A DNA stretch of 64,000 nucleotides from Fusibacter ferrireducens (GTDB lineage Bacteria > Bacillota > Clostridia > Peptostreptococcales > Acidaminobacteraceae), in assembly GCF_015352425.1 (NCBI RefSeq), contig NZ_JADKNH010000016.1, forward strand, positions 37,125-101,124, given 5' to 3'. The notes below the pieces were generated by a model. The model was not told the origin of the DNA. It ran no database searches and saw only the letters and a program-made list of their open reading frames with translations. Below are positions 43,548-53,094 of this stretch, in pieces (the first letter of the stretch is position 1; the number at the start of each line of letters is the position of its first letter). The position numbers and the translations under genes were made by a program.

Positions 43548-45161
43548 ATGTTTTTAAGTGAAAAACAATATAAGGATCTTGATTTAGATTTTATATTTGA
43601 ACGCATCAAAGTGGAAACGCCTTATGGTGAACTTGAAAAACGTGGTGCATTGCCTTTTAAACGCAGTGAGTTGTCTTCTCTTGAACAAGTATTTGATGTC
43701 CTAGAAAAAGTAATGGTACTCTTAGAGGATAAGCGATATGAAATTTTAGAACTTAAAAGTATCTTTAAAAATATTAAACAGCTTAGCAGTACCTATGAAC
43801 GTATAGAAATGGAAGAGGTTTTATCCGTTACAGAGCTCTTTGAAATTAAAGTGATGGCGATGCTTATGAAACAAATCAGCGGTGTTCTCGATAGAATGGG
43901 CTGGGTTAAACGTGGACTCAGAGATGCGCTTGAACCCGTAGATGAGGTCATCCATATTCTTGATCCTGAAAGGACAGGGACTCAAAGCTTTTATATTTAC
44001 GATAAGTATTCAGAAACACTTAGAGGTATTAGAAAAGCAATTAAAGCACAAGAGTTAAGGGTTCACGAACAAACAGAAATTATTAAGCAAACACTTGATG
44101 CCAAAGCTTTAAAAATTAAAAACAACGGGGATATCCAGATTCAAAAATCAGCGCGTGAACAGTTAGCTTTTGCCGCTTCTTATGAAAAAATAGAGTATCA
44201 ATCGGAAATGCCAACCACGGTGATTTACAGGATAAAGCAAGATCCTGCAATTAAAGAAACTTTAGAGCGGTTGACGATTAAAGAAGAAGAGGAAGAATAT
44301 CTCATAAGAACAGAACTTTCTTCAGCTTTAAAGGCGCATCTGGAGTGCTTAGTGGAAAACGCCAATCGAATTGGAAGGCTGGATTATCTCTTGGCGAGAG
44401 CTACTTTTTCTAAAGCTTTTGACTGCACAAGGCCAAAATTGAACTGTGAGGGTAAGGTCTCTATAAAATCGGGAAGACATCTTAAGGTTGCCAATAGATT
44501 GGCTCTTGAAAAGAAAAGATACACGCCGATTGATGTGAAAATAAATGAAAAAGTGACTTTAATTACAGGTGCTAATATGGGCGGCAAGACGGTTTCGCTG
44601 AAAATGATTGGTCTGCTTGTTGCCATGGCACATTATGGTATTTTCTTACCTTGTGAGTCTGCTGAAATCAGCTTATTTGATTTTGTATTTATATCTGTGG
44701 GAGATTCGCAATCTATTGATATGGGACTCAGTACTTTTGGGGGAGAGATCCGAGAGATTGCTAAAGTTCTTAAAAGAACGGATCAGCATGGGTTTATTTT
44801 AATCGATGAACTTGCAAGAGGCACGAACCCGCTTGAAGGCTATGCAATTTCAAAAGCGCTGATAGAGCATTTAGCGGAGAGCGGCTTAATAACGGTGATT
44901 ACAACACATTATGATGGGCTTACAAACTTAAAAAATGTGGATCACTATCAGGTAAAGGGTCTTTCAGAAGTTGATTTTAGTCACTTGGCAGGTGAAAAGA
45001 GCATGAAGCTGTTACATGAATTGATGGATTACAGATTGGTGCGGGTCAATCAATTGAAGGAGATTCCTAAAGATGCCATCAGAATTTCAGAATTCATGGG
45101 GCTTGAACATAAGATTATAGAAAAAGCAAAAGTAATATTAGGAGGATCAAATGGTGAGTAA
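43548..45161 (+). CDS. kamC: KamC, MutS-like ATPase of the lysine aminomutase cluster
   Basis: A 537-residue protein with the core and ATPase domains of MutS but no mismatch-recognition domain. Helical levers span about 60-310; then Walker A ITGANMGGKTVSLK (about 340-353), Walker B-like HGFILIDELARGTNPLEG, and the His loop VITTHYDGL. It is conserved between kamB and kamD in lysine-fermentation clusters, so it is unlikely to be a DNA-repair protein. A conformational or reactivating ATPase for the aminomutase is a plausible inference. It overlaps the kamD start by 11 bp. Confidence 0.85.
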   Translation: MFLSEKQYKDLDLDFIFERIKVETPYGELEKRGALPFKRSELSSLEQVFDVLEKVMVLLEDKRYEILELKSIFKNIKQLSSTYERIEMEEVLSVTELFEIKVMAMLMKQISGVLDRMGWVKRGLRDALEPVDEVIHILDPERTGTQSFYIYDKYSETLRGIRKAIKAQELRVHEQTEIIKQTLDAKALKIKNNGDIQIQKSAREQLAFAASYEKIEYQSEMPTTVIYRIKQDPAIKETLERLTIKEEEEEYLIRTELSSALKAHLECLVENANRIGRLDYLLARATFSKAFDCTRPKLNCEGKVSIKSGRHLKVANRLALEKKRYTPIDVKINEKVTLITGANMGGKTVSLKMIGLLVAMAHYGIFLPCESAEISLFDFVFISVGDSQSIDMGLSTFGGEIREIAKVLKRTDQHGFILIDELARGTNPLEGYAISKALIEHLAESGLITVITTHYDGLTNLKNVDHYQVKGLSEVDFSHLAGEKSMKLLHELMDYRLVRVNQLKEIPKDAIRISEFMGLEHKIIEKAKVILGGSNGE

Positions 45162-46707
45162 GTTAAATCTGGATTTTAGCGTTGTAGAGGGCGCTAGAAA
45201 GTCAGCAAGAATTATCGCTGAAGACACACAAAAATTTATTGACCGCCATACGACGGTTTCTGTTGAAAGAACAGTGGCAAGGCTACTTGGAATAGATGGT
45301 ATCGACGATATAGAAAGACCACTTCCAAATGTTGTTGTTGACAATATCAAGCACGGTGGTGGTTTGGCAGAAGGGGCTGCTTTCTGGATTGGAAATGCCA
45401 TGGTGGCGTTTTCCAAATCGCCGCAAGAAATCGCTGAAATGGTTGCTAAAGATGCAATCGATTTAACTCGGATCGAAATTCAAGAACATTCCAAAATAGA
45501 AGCTGCGATTGAATCCGTTGCCCAAAATAGAGTAGATCAAATTAAAGCAAATCGGGAAAAGAGAGACGATTACCTAACTCATCTGGGAGAAGGCCCTAAA
45601 CCTTATTTATACGTGATTGTTGCAACAGGCAATATTTATGAAGATGTCCTACAAGCACAAGCGGCAGCAAGGCAAGGTGCAGATATCATTGCGGTTATTC
45701 GTACCACGGCTCAAAGTCTTTTGGATTACGTACCCTATGGGGCTACCACAGAAGGTTTCGGTGGGACTTATGCAACGCAAGAGAACTTTAGAATCATGAG
45801 AAAGGCACTGGATGAAGTGGGTGAAGAAGTTGGTAAATATATCAGACTTTGCAACTACTGTTCAGGGCTATGTATGCCTGAAATCGCAGCAATGGGTGCT
45901 ATTGAAAGACTAGATGTGATGCTAAATGATGCGCTTTACGGTATTTTATTTAGAGATATCAATATGCAAAGAACGCTTGTGGATCAGTTTTTCTCGCGAG
46001 TGATCAACGGTTTTGCAGGTATTATTATCAATACAGGCGAGGACAACTACTTGACCACATCGGATGCAATTGAAGAAGCACATACGGTCTTGGCTTCTCA
46101 ATTTATCAATGAGCAATTTGCACTTCTAGCGGGTTTACCAGAGGAACAAATGGGACTTGGTCACGCGTTTGAAATGAATCCAGATACGGAAGACGGTTTT
46201 TTACTTGAATTGTCACAAGCTCAGATGGCACGAGAAATTTTTCCAAATGCACCTCTGAAATATATGCCTCCAACAAAATTTATGACAGGCAATATCTTCA
46301 AAGGCCATATTCAAGATGCTCTTTTTAATACGGTTGCGATTATGACCAATCAAAGCCTTCAACTCCTCGGCATGATGACAGAAGCAATTCACACACCGCT
46401 GCTTCAAGATAGAGCACTTGCAATCGAAAATGCAAAGTATATCTTTAAAAACATGAGACATCTCGGCGACGAAGTTGAATACAAAAGGGACGGCATCATT
46501 CAAAAACGTGCTCAAAGTGTTCTGGCAGAAGCTGCGGCGTTATTAAAAGACATTGAAAAAATGGGTATTATGAGTACGATAGAACAGGGGAAATTTGCAG
46601 ATATAACCCGGAAAATGGATGGTGGCAAAGGGCTTGATGGCGTCACTCAAAAAGGTGAAAATTACTTTAATCCATTTATTCAGATGATGCTAGGAGGTAA
46701 TAAGTAA
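45151..46707 (+). CDS. kamD: Lysine 5,6-aminomutase alpha subunit
   Basis: A 518-residue large subunit that, with KamE, moves the terminal amino group of beta-lysine (and D-lysine) to C5 using adenosylcobalamin and PLP. It begins LNLDFSVVEGARKSARIIAEDTQ, and carries TTEGFGGTYATQENFR and CNYCSGLCMPEIAAMGAIERLD, conserved in KamD. Length matches the family (about 516). TAGGAGGAT precedes the ATG; the stop overlaps the kamE start. Confidence 0.95.
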   Translation: MVSKLNLDFSVVEGARKSARIIAEDTQKFIDRHTTVSVERTVARLLGIDGIDDIERPLPNVVVDNIKHGGGLAEGAAFWIGNAMVAFSKSPQEIAEMVAKDAIDLTRIEIQEHSKIEAAIESVAQNRVDQIKANREKRDDYLTHLGEGPKPYLYVIVATGNIYEDVLQAQAAARQGADIIAVIRTTAQSLLDYVPYGATTEGFGGTYATQENFRIMRKALDEVGEEVGKYIRLCNYCSGLCMPEIAAMGAIERLDVMLNDALYGILFRDINMQRTLVDQFFSRVINGFAGIIINTGEDNYLTTSDAIEEAHTVLASQFINEQFALLAGLPEEQMGLGHAFEMNPDTEDGFLLELSQAQMAREIFPNAPLKYMPPTKFMTGNIFKGHIQDALFNTVAIMTNQSLQLLGMMTEAIHTPLLQDRALAIENAKYIFKNMRHLGDEVEYKRDGIIQKRAQSVLAEAAALLKDIEKMGIMSTIEQGKFADITRKMDGGKGLDGVTQKGENYFNPFIQMMLGGNK

Positions 46708-47465
46708 TGAGTGTGAACAGCGGATTAGATTTAACGAAAGTTAAGCCTTATGGTGATACCATGAATGATGGTATGATGCAGTTTTCTTTTACTTTACCTA
46801 TTCCTTGCAATGAAGAGAGCAAAGAAGCAGCAAAGCAATTGCTCACCAAAATGGGTGTAGATGAGCCAGCGGTGGTACATGCTGAAGATTTAGGTGTTGG
46901 CTATACGATGTTTACTATGTATGGCAAATGTGTGCACACCGTGGATTATACAACCATTGAAGTGCCTAAAGTTGAATCAGAGGTCATGGATAAATCAGGT
47001 GTAGAAGATTACATTAAGGAAAATTTCAGCAGAGATATCGTCATTGTAGGTGCGTGTTCAGGTACAGATGCACATACCGTGGGCATTGATGCGATCATGA
47101 ATATGAAAGGCTATGATCATCATTATGGCCTTGAGCGATATCAAGGTGTTAAAGCCTATAATTTAGGGGCGCAAGTGCCAAATGAGGAACTTGTGGCCAA
47201 GGCAATTGAGCTGAATGCGGATGCAATTATTGTTTCACAAATCGTCACTCAAAAAGATGTTCATATTCCGAATATGACGCAATTGATTGAACTAATTGAG
47301 TCAGAAGGCATTCGGGATAGAATGATCGTCTGCGCAGGTGGGCCAAGAATATCCTATGAACTTGCAAAAGAACTCGGTTATGATGCAGGTTTTGGAACAG
47401 GCACTTATGCAGAAGATGTGGCATCTTTTATTGTACAACAGCTCGTTGAAAGAAAACTTGTTTAA
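46707..47465 (+). CDS. kamE: Lysine 5,6-aminomutase beta subunit
   Basis: A 252-residue subunit carrying both cofactors. The Rossmann-like B12 domain has the D-x-H-x-x-G motif DAHTVG (121-126) with H123 as cobalt ligand. K134 in MNMKGYDHHYGLE lies 11 residues later, the spacing between the cobalt His and the PLP Lys (H133/K144) of the Clostridium sticklandii enzyme. The N-terminal dimerisation region and LDLTKVKPYGDTMNDG start are typical. It ends the operon before a terminator. Confidence 0.96.
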   Translation: MSVNSGLDLTKVKPYGDTMNDGMMQFSFTLPIPCNEESKEAAKQLLTKMGVDEPAVVHAEDLGVGYTMFTMYGKCVHTVDYTTIEVPKVESEVMDKSGVEDYIKENFSRDIVIVGACSGTDAHTVGIDAIMNMKGYDHHYGLERYQGVKAYNLGAQVPNEELVAKAIELNADAIIVSQIVTQKDVHIPNMTQLIELIESEGIRDRMIVCAGGPRISYELAKELGYDAGFGTGTYAEDVASFIVQQLVERKLV

Positions 47466-47490
47466 GCAAAAAATTGAATGTGTTTATAAG

Positions 47491-47527
47491 CCTGTAGTCA
47501 TTGATCCCTTGACTGCGGGTTTTTTTT
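47491..47527 (+). terminator. Rho-independent terminator of the kam operon
   Basis: CCTGTAGTCA (47491-47500) pairs with TTGACTGCGGG (47509-47519, with wobble and a mismatch), followed by eight T. Confidence 0.8.
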
Positions 47528-47570
47528 ATTTTGAATCGATTTGCTGCGGTGGGTAACATCACACTTGTGG

Positions 47571-48512
47571 TCATATTATTTGTATACCATATTTTTCATA
47601 AGAAACTGTCCTATATGTATCCGATAGAGGGTTTTTTACAGCTTCAAGTAGCGCAATAGAAGTTCTTAAAGAGTGTATGTATTGATCATTATTGAGATGA
47701 AATTCGGCAATACCCTTTCTGTAGTAAAATAGATGTAATTCATTGAGACGGTTATTGGCTATTGAATAATCAATACCGATGTTGGCATAGTAAAGACAAT
47801 TTTTATGATCTTCAATAATACTGTAAGAATATGCCAAACTAAATAGCACTTGATTCATTAACTGTATGAATGCAATATTATCTTTATCCAGAGGCATTAT
47901 TTTTTGCAAATGATGAAGAATATCAATTGCAGTATAATAATTTTCATTTCTTCTTTCTATTAGAGCAAGAAGGTGCAAGAGTCGAATTTCAAATAGACTA
48001 TAGTTGAACTCATGAAAATTAAACAAATTAAAATTATGTATTGTAATCTTTAGAGCATCAATGGCTATGTTTTTAGCTTTTGAAAGGTTGATGGCACCAT
48101 TTTTTATAAAAAGTAACGAAGATTCGCAAAATAGAATAAATTGAGTCAATTCATCAAATAATATAAGGTCCAAGTTTTTTCCAGTAGAAATAATATTTTT
48201 TATTTCTAAAATTAATCGATCAAGTTCATCAATATTTTCGCAATTGATACATTCTTGTGCAGTTGCATAATATTTCTCTAAGTCAAGCATTTTAAATGAA
48301 TCACTCATGAGCTTTATCAAGTTTATGCGGTAGAACTGAGACATTTTTACCAAGGTATCAAACCGAGGCATTACTTTTCCATTTTCAATTTTGCCAAGTC
48401 CATCTATGGACATACTGAGTTTTTGACAAACAAAGTTTTGAGTTAATTTTTGTTTCTTCCGAATGATTCTTAATTTTTTTCCGAATTCACTGGAGTTGAA
48501 GGTATAAAACAT
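47571..48512 (-). CDS. XRE-family regulator with TPR-like sensor domain
   Basis: A 313-residue protein: an N-terminal helix-turn-helix (FGKKLRIIRKKQKLTQNFVCQKLSM, about 10-34) and an all-helical C-terminal 240 residues with TPR-like periodicity. This is the architecture of RRNPP/Rgg-type regulators that bind export-processed peptides. It is divergent from an ABC exporter with only 46 bp between the start codons, so it probably controls that exporter. No pheromone gene is obvious nearby. Confidence 0.75.
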   Translation of the reverse strand: MFYTFNSSEFGKKLRIIRKKQKLTQNFVCQKLSMSIDGLGKIENGKVMPRFDTLVKMSQFYRINLIKLMSDSFKMLDLEKYYATAQECINCENIDELDRLILEIKNIISTGKNLDLILFDELTQFILFCESSLLFIKNGAINLSKAKNIAIDALKITIHNFNLFNFHEFNYSLFEIRLLHLLALIERRNENYYTAIDILHHLQKIMPLDKDNIAFIQLMNQVLFSLAYSYSIIEDHKNCLYYANIGIDYSIANNRLNELHLFYYRKGIAEFHLNNDQYIHSLRTSIALLEAVKNPLSDTYRTVSYEKYGIQII

Positions 48513-48558
48513 GTTATTTCTGCGATCTATTATACAAAGTGAAAGGGATGGTCTATAT

Positions 48559-49722
48559 ATGATTTTTTGGAAGTTAGCATTGAAAGAGATGAAATATCAA
48601 TTTAAAAGTGTTATTTTTTATGTGTTTATATTGTTAGGCGTGATGTTTTATTCATCTCAATATTATGAAGCAGTTACAATGCTGCAACTACCAGAATTGG
48701 ATAAAGTCTATACCACTGTGGAGGCTACGACTGAAGGCGATAAGCTTGTGGCAGGATATAAGGACTTGTATGGTGTCTATTTAAGTGGAAAGGTGAGAAA
48801 ATATATCCCCATAAGTAAAAATATTAAGCTAAATGAAGTTCAGCTAAAGGACCTAGAGAATTTTTTAAGCAAAATGGCTCCAGGTGCGGATGTTTTAAAA
48901 ATTGAACCCGATGATATAAAGATTAGTTTCGAAGAGATGATTGCCTACATGAACAAATTGGATTTGTCGCTAGGTAAAAACACTTCTTTTGGAGATGTCC
49001 ATCGTCAATTTTTGCGCCCATTAACCTACGAAGAAGCTCTGGTTGCGTATGATAAACTTAAACAGGATCAGAATATTTCTAATGCATATGCAAGGCTGTT
49101 ATCCGATTATTTAGGCGTGTATGCTGCCGTTTTCGTAGTGTTTCTTTCGGCATTTTCTGTTCTTAGAGACCAGTATTCAGGAACTCAAGAATTGATATAT
49201 GGCTCAAAGATAAAATCAATCGTTTATATGGGGGCGAAGTTTGTAGGATTATTTATAAGTATCATGTCATTGTTCTTAGCGATTGGATTGTTTGAAACAG
49301 GGGTGTTCTTGAAAAAATTTATTGCTTATCAAATGCCTATAAACTTATTTGCGTTTGTTCACACTATTTTTGCATGGGTTGCCCCAACGGTTATGTTTTC
49401 GATTGCATTATCGATGTTTATTTCTATAGTGGTGGGTAATAGTTTGGCAACAATTGTTGTTCAAACAGGTGCAGCATTGTTTATGGTTTTTAGTAAGGGC
49501 GTTGTTGGAGAATATGGACTGGATAGATTTTTTATTAGATACAACACTTTACTTGGTGAAGATTATTATCAAACTGTAGCTGCGTCAATTGCATGTAACA
49601 GAGTTTTCTATGTAGGACTATCCATAGTACTTGTTATAATGACCAGTATAATTTGGACAATTAGAAGAAATAGTACAGTTTTAGGAGGCTTTTATGACAA
49701 TAAAATTAGACAATGTCAGTAA
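48559..49722 (+). CDS. ABC-2 type transporter permease
   Basis: A 387-residue membrane protein. It has an N-terminal helix (SVIFYVFILLGVMFY), an exposed loop of about 150 residues and six C-terminal helices (about 175-380), the usual ABC-2 exporter permease layout. The start at 48559 removes an upstream extension that runs into the divergent regulator promoter. It overlaps the ATPase gene by 29 bp. Confidence 0.75.
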   Translation: MIFWKLALKEMKYQFKSVIFYVFILLGVMFYSSQYYEAVTMLQLPELDKVYTTVEATTEGDKLVAGYKDLYGVYLSGKVRKYIPISKNIKLNEVQLKDLENFLSKMAPGADVLKIEPDDIKISFEEMIAYMNKLDLSLGKNTSFGDVHRQFLRPLTYEEALVAYDKLKQDQNISNAYARLLSDYLGVYAAVFVVFLSAFSVLRDQYSGTQELIYGSKIKSIVYMGAKFVGLFISIMSLFLAIGLFETGVFLKKFIAYQMPINLFAFVHTIFAWVAPTVMFSIALSMFISIVVGNSLATIVVQTGAALFMVFSKGVVGEYGLDRFFIRYNTLLGEDYYQTVAASIACNRVFYVGLSIVLVIMTSIIWTIRRNSTVLGGFYDNKIRQCQ

Positions 49723-50587
49723 AACATATAAAGATATCAAAGCGCTTGATTCAATTAGCTTGACGATTCAGCAGGGCATGTTTGGGATACTGGGACCTAA
49801 TGGTGCTGGAAAGACGACGTTGATGAGGACTTTGATGGCGTTGCAACCTGCTGATGATGGAAAAATTGTAATTAATGGTATTGACATTGAGCAACGTGAC
49901 AAAATTAGAGAATGTGTTAGTTATTTACCACAAGAATTTTCATTCTATGCATCGATGACGGTTAATGATGCAATGGATTATATGGCATTGCTCGGCGGTA
50001 TTTCAAATTCAGTCACGCGAAAGAAATTGATAAATGAGCTTCTAGCGAAAGTCAATTTAATGAAGCAAAAGCGCAATAAATTCAAAACACTTTCTGGTGG
50101 GATGAAAAGAAGGTTGGGAATTGCAATAGCACTTCTCAAGGACCCAGCTGTATTGATAGTGGATGAGCCAACAGCAGGATTAGATCCAGAAGAACGTGTC
50201 CGATTTCGAATGCTATTATCAGAATTTGCAAAAGATAGAATTGTACTGCTTTCGACTCATATTGTTGGAGATATCGAGCATTCATGTAAGCATATTGCTA
50301 TTTTGAATCAAGGTAAAATTATTTTTGATGGAGAACAGCAGCAACTTCCTGATGAGGCTGCTGGAAAAGTTAGGGAATTAGAAGTTGCTACTGATGAATT
50401 GAGTGATATACAAGCTAAGTACTACGTTGTTTCCATCCGTTTAATGGCTACGGGATATAAAGTGAAGATTATAACAGATGATGTTATTGGTGTCCAAGTG
50501 ATGCCTAATGTTGAAGATGCTTACTTGGTGAAAATGAGTGCCCAAAACAAGAGCATTCAATTCAAAGAACAGGACTTATTATGTTAG
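49694..50587 (+). CDS. ABC transporter ATP-binding protein
   Basis: A 297-residue ATPase with Walker A GPNGAGKTT (about 33-41), signature LSGGMKRRLG, Walker B VLIVDEPTAGLDPEE and the H-loop STHIVGDIE. It resembles drug, bacteriocin or lantibiotic-type exporters. It lies between two permease genes and overlaps both; AGGAGG precedes the start. Confidence 0.92.
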   Translation: MTIKLDNVSKTYKDIKALDSISLTIQQGMFGILGPNGAGKTTLMRTLMALQPADDGKIVINGIDIEQRDKIRECVSYLPQEFSFYASMTVNDAMDYMALLGGISNSVTRKKLINELLAKVNLMKQKRNKFKTLSGGMKRRLGIAIALLKDPAVLIVDEPTAGLDPEERVRFRMLLSEFAKDRIVLLSTHIVGDIEHSCKHIAILNQGKIIFDGEQQQLPDEAAGKVRELEVATDELSDIQAKYYVVSIRLMATGYKVKIITDDVIGVQVMPNVEDAYLVKMSAQNKSIQFKEQDLLC

Positions 50588-51201
50588 GGCTAATCAAATA
50601 TAATTTAAAACTAATCATGATACCGAGTTACGTGATGGGTTGGTTTTTCTTGTTATGCGTCCCTTTTGTGTTCAGCTTCAATTGGTTGATAGAACCCGAA
50701 ATGACACGAATTACTGAGAGTGTATTTATTTTAGTTGGCATTATTTGGTGCTGTAGCTTAGCAAACCATGAAAAATCAGTACCTATTAAGGATCTCGTTT
50801 TTCAAATGCCTGTGAAGCAGAGCTTTATACTTGTAATCCGCATGTTCATTATACTTGTAAGTATGATTATAGGATTTTCTTTACTGTTAATTCTTGCCAA
50901 GGTGCAAGGCGCTTCATTTAATTTTTTTAAACTTTTAAGTGGTAGTATCGTTGGGGCTTTAACTCTAGGGCTACTATCGTTGATGATAGCACAGTTGACA
51001 AATGAAATTGCAATTGGATATATTGTGAGCTTTGCTTATTATTATATGGAACTTACGACAAAGGGCGCGGTGACAAGATATTTTTATCTATTTGGTTTAA
51101 TTTATGAAATCCTTTATAATAAACTTCTGTTGTTAGGTGTATGCTTAGTGCTCGCAGTTTTGAATGGGTTCATATTGAATAAAAAAATAGAAGGACAATA
51201 G
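50581..51201 (+). CDS. Second ABC-2 permease-like membrane protein
   Basis: A 206-residue protein with six hydrophobic segments and little else (starting LIKYNLKLIMIPSYVMGWFFLL). It overlaps the ATPase stop by 7 bp and completes the exporter. The short size suggests it pairs with the large permease as a heterodimer. Confidence 0.65.
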   Translation: MLGLIKYNLKLIMIPSYVMGWFFLLCVPFVFSFNWLIEPEMTRITESVFILVGIIWCCSLANHEKSVPIKDLVFQMPVKQSFILVIRMFIILVSMIIGFSLLLILAKVQGASFNFFKLLSGSIVGALTLGLLSLMIAQLTNEIAIGYIVSFAYYYMELTTKGAVTRYFYLFGLIYEILYNKLLLLGVCLVLAVLNGFILNKKIEGQ

Positions 51202-51459
51202 AAATATGCAAGAAATATTACAAAATTATGACGATTGAAATAATTCTGCAATATGGGTTTCACAATTTATTCACAATTGCGTCATAGTGTATACACAAGT
51301 AAATTCTATACTGAGTATAAGTTAAGTGAAAGCTTAATAACCCCATAAACCCCAAACATTATTAACCCCAATTAATAACAAAACCCCAAATGAATTCCGA
51401 GTGGGTTCCCCCAAATTTCCCACTCGTGCAATTCCCCCCTAATAACATATTTTTCTTAC
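51202..51459. other. Intergenic region with C-run cluster and hairpin, no gene
   Basis: Contains six runs of 4-6 C between 51341 and 51439 (51341-44, 51350-53, 51366-69, 51384-87, 51408-12, 51434-39) in otherwise AT-rich DNA. There is an 8-bp hairpin CGAGTGGG/CCCACTCG (51398-51405/51419-51426). TATGACG (from 51228) with a distant CGTCATA could also fold back. Confidence 0.5.
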
Positions 51460-51490
51460 GCTTCTAGCTTGTGCTAGGAGCTTTTGATTT
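51460..51490 (+). terminator. Rho-independent terminator of the ABC exporter operon
   Basis: GCTTCTAGC (51460-51468) pairs with GCTAGGAGC (51473-51481) before a T-rich tail. The ISL3-type element begins within that tail. Confidence 0.7.
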
Positions 51491-51492
51491 TT

Positions 51493-52905
51493 GGCTCAAA
51501 GTCAATAGTTGGGGTGGGGATCACGCGATCCCCGCTCTTTTTGTTATCTTGAGGTTATTTTGGTGTTGAGGTAATTTTATAAAGGTTTATTGCATGCTTA
51601 ATAAACCAATTTCTAAAGCGTTTAAAATTTCGAACGCCATAGCTGATTCTTTTTAAAACCTTGATTTTATTGTTATAACCCTCAGTACATCCATTGGTAT
51701 AGCCATATTTAAGAGCATTTAAGATTTCTTTGCTCCCGTTCCTAAAAGCAGTAATACACGCCTTAAACCCTTTGATGTTTTGAGATTCTGCATAACTTAT
51801 CCATTCATAAAAATCTTTTCTTTGCTGGCTGTATTTTGGATTTTGACAGATCTCATAGAAAGTCTCTTTAAGTCGATAGGCTTGTCTGAGTTCGTCATTG
51901 TAAAGTAGCATGGTGTTCAATTTTTCAATCTCATCACCTTTGAGATTATCAGCCCTCTTTAGTATCAAGGTTCGACTTCTTTTAAAGTACTTTCTTAAGT
52001 CAGAAGGCATATCTTTTTGAACTCGTTTTCTGACGTTTTCTATAGCCCAAGTCACTTGCCTGATGAAATGATATTTATCCACGATGATAGTCGCATTAGG
52101 GAAAAATAACCGTGCGAGTTCTGCATATGGATTCCACATATCGCAGATAAAAAACTGGACCTTTAGTCGTTCATGCCTGGAATAGCCTTTGATATAGTCT
52201 ATAAGATGACTTTGTTTACGATCGGGTAAGATATCAAGAATGTGTTTTTTCTTAGGATCTACCAAGATACATTGGTACTTTTCTCCACCAGCATTGCCTT
52301 TAAACTCATCGATCGCAAGGACTTTAGGAAGCGAGGCGGGTCTTGAATAATGAACATGATCAAAGATTTTATTTACAGTCGATGGTGAAACGCCAGACTT
52401 TTTCGCTACGAAAGTAACAGGTACAGCATTTGAAAGCTCAGAAACGATATAGGCTACCAAACGGTTTGTCATTCTATGATATCTAGGCAAAAAATCATAG
52501 TATTCATAGAATTTCTTTCCGCATGAGCAAACATAGCGCCTCTTCTTCAGAATAAGGATGATGCTTTTATCCATGTAAGGAAAGTCTTTAATCATTTGAT
52601 TCCTATAATCGTGGATCTTTGATGTGACGTTACCGCAAGAAGGGCAAACCATTTGCTTTGATTTTGTATAAAATAGTAATTTTCAAAAAAGTATCACCAG
52701 AAATAATATTTTTTACATGAACATCTTTTAAATTGAGAAATTTATTGGTAAAATTTGAGTGCACTTATATGACATCTCCTTTCTTTGTTTGTCTGGACAA
52801 CAACATTTTACGGGAGTATTGATTATAAGTGCATTCTTTTTTGAAAAAAAAAATAAAGAAATGCTGTGGTGAGTTTTACCCCACCCCAACATTTATTATA
52901 GAGCC
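51493..52905 (-). mobile_element. Intact ISL3-family insertion sequence
   Basis: A 1413-bp element with terminal repeats GGCTC-N10-GTTGGGGTGGGG at the left end (51493) and the matching inverted copy at the right end (to 52905). It is flanked by an 8-bp target duplication TGATTTTT (51485-51492 and 52906-52913). It carries one transposase and an internal plus-strand hairpin GGGGATC/GATCCCC (51516-51533) followed by T-rich sequence that may block inward transcription. Confidence 0.93.
51555..52652 (-). CDS. ISL3-family transposase
   Basis: A 365-residue DDE transposase: an N-terminal zinc-ribbon (CPSCG...CSCGKKF), a helix-turn-helix (VAKKSGVSPSTVNKIFD), then catalytic segments VLAIDEFKGNAGG (D), FICDMWNPYAELA and IIVDKYHF (D), and NGCTEGYNNKIKVLKR (E). 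It is complete and apparently functional. Terminal repeats and target duplication around it are intact, which suggests recent movement. Confidence 0.93.
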   Translation of the reverse strand: MVCPSCGNVTSKIHDYRNQMIKDFPYMDKSIILILKKRRYVCSCGKKFYEYYDFLPRYHRMTNRLVAYIVSELSNAVPVTFVAKKSGVSPSTVNKIFDHVHYSRPASLPKVLAIDEFKGNAGGEKYQCILVDPKKKHILDILPDRKQSHLIDYIKGYSRHERLKVQFFICDMWNPYAELARLFFPNATIIVDKYHFIRQVTWAIENVRKRVQKDMPSDLRKYFKRSRTLILKRADNLKGDEIEKLNTMLLYNDELRQAYRLKETFYEICQNPKYSQQRKDFYEWISYAESQNIKGFKACITAFRNGSKEILNALKYGYTNGCTEGYNNKIKVLKRISYGVRNFKRFRNWFIKHAINLYKITSTPK

Positions 52906-52965
52906 TGATTTTTTTGGGATACATACTTGGATAACTACGTATGACTGAGATAACGTGAAACCTTA

Positions 52966-52994
52966 AAAACCTCCATTCTCAGTGGAGGTTTTTT
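52966..52994 (+). terminator. Rho-independent terminator without a recognised upstream gene
   Basis: AAAACCTCCA pairs with TGGAGGTTTT, ending in T. It may close a gene separated from it by the insertion sequence, or a small RNA. Confidence 0.7.
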
Positions 52995-53094
52995 AAAATT
53001 AATAATGGTATGCTTGATTTAAGCTTGTATTAATGCTACAGGAGAGTGGCGCATAAAGATGAAGTCATTACATGAGAGGAAGAGGGATATGAAA

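Noticed and set aside
43548..45161. DNA mismatch repair MutS
   Set aside because: Length and domains lack the mismatch-binding part, and the position between kamB and kamD identifies KamC.
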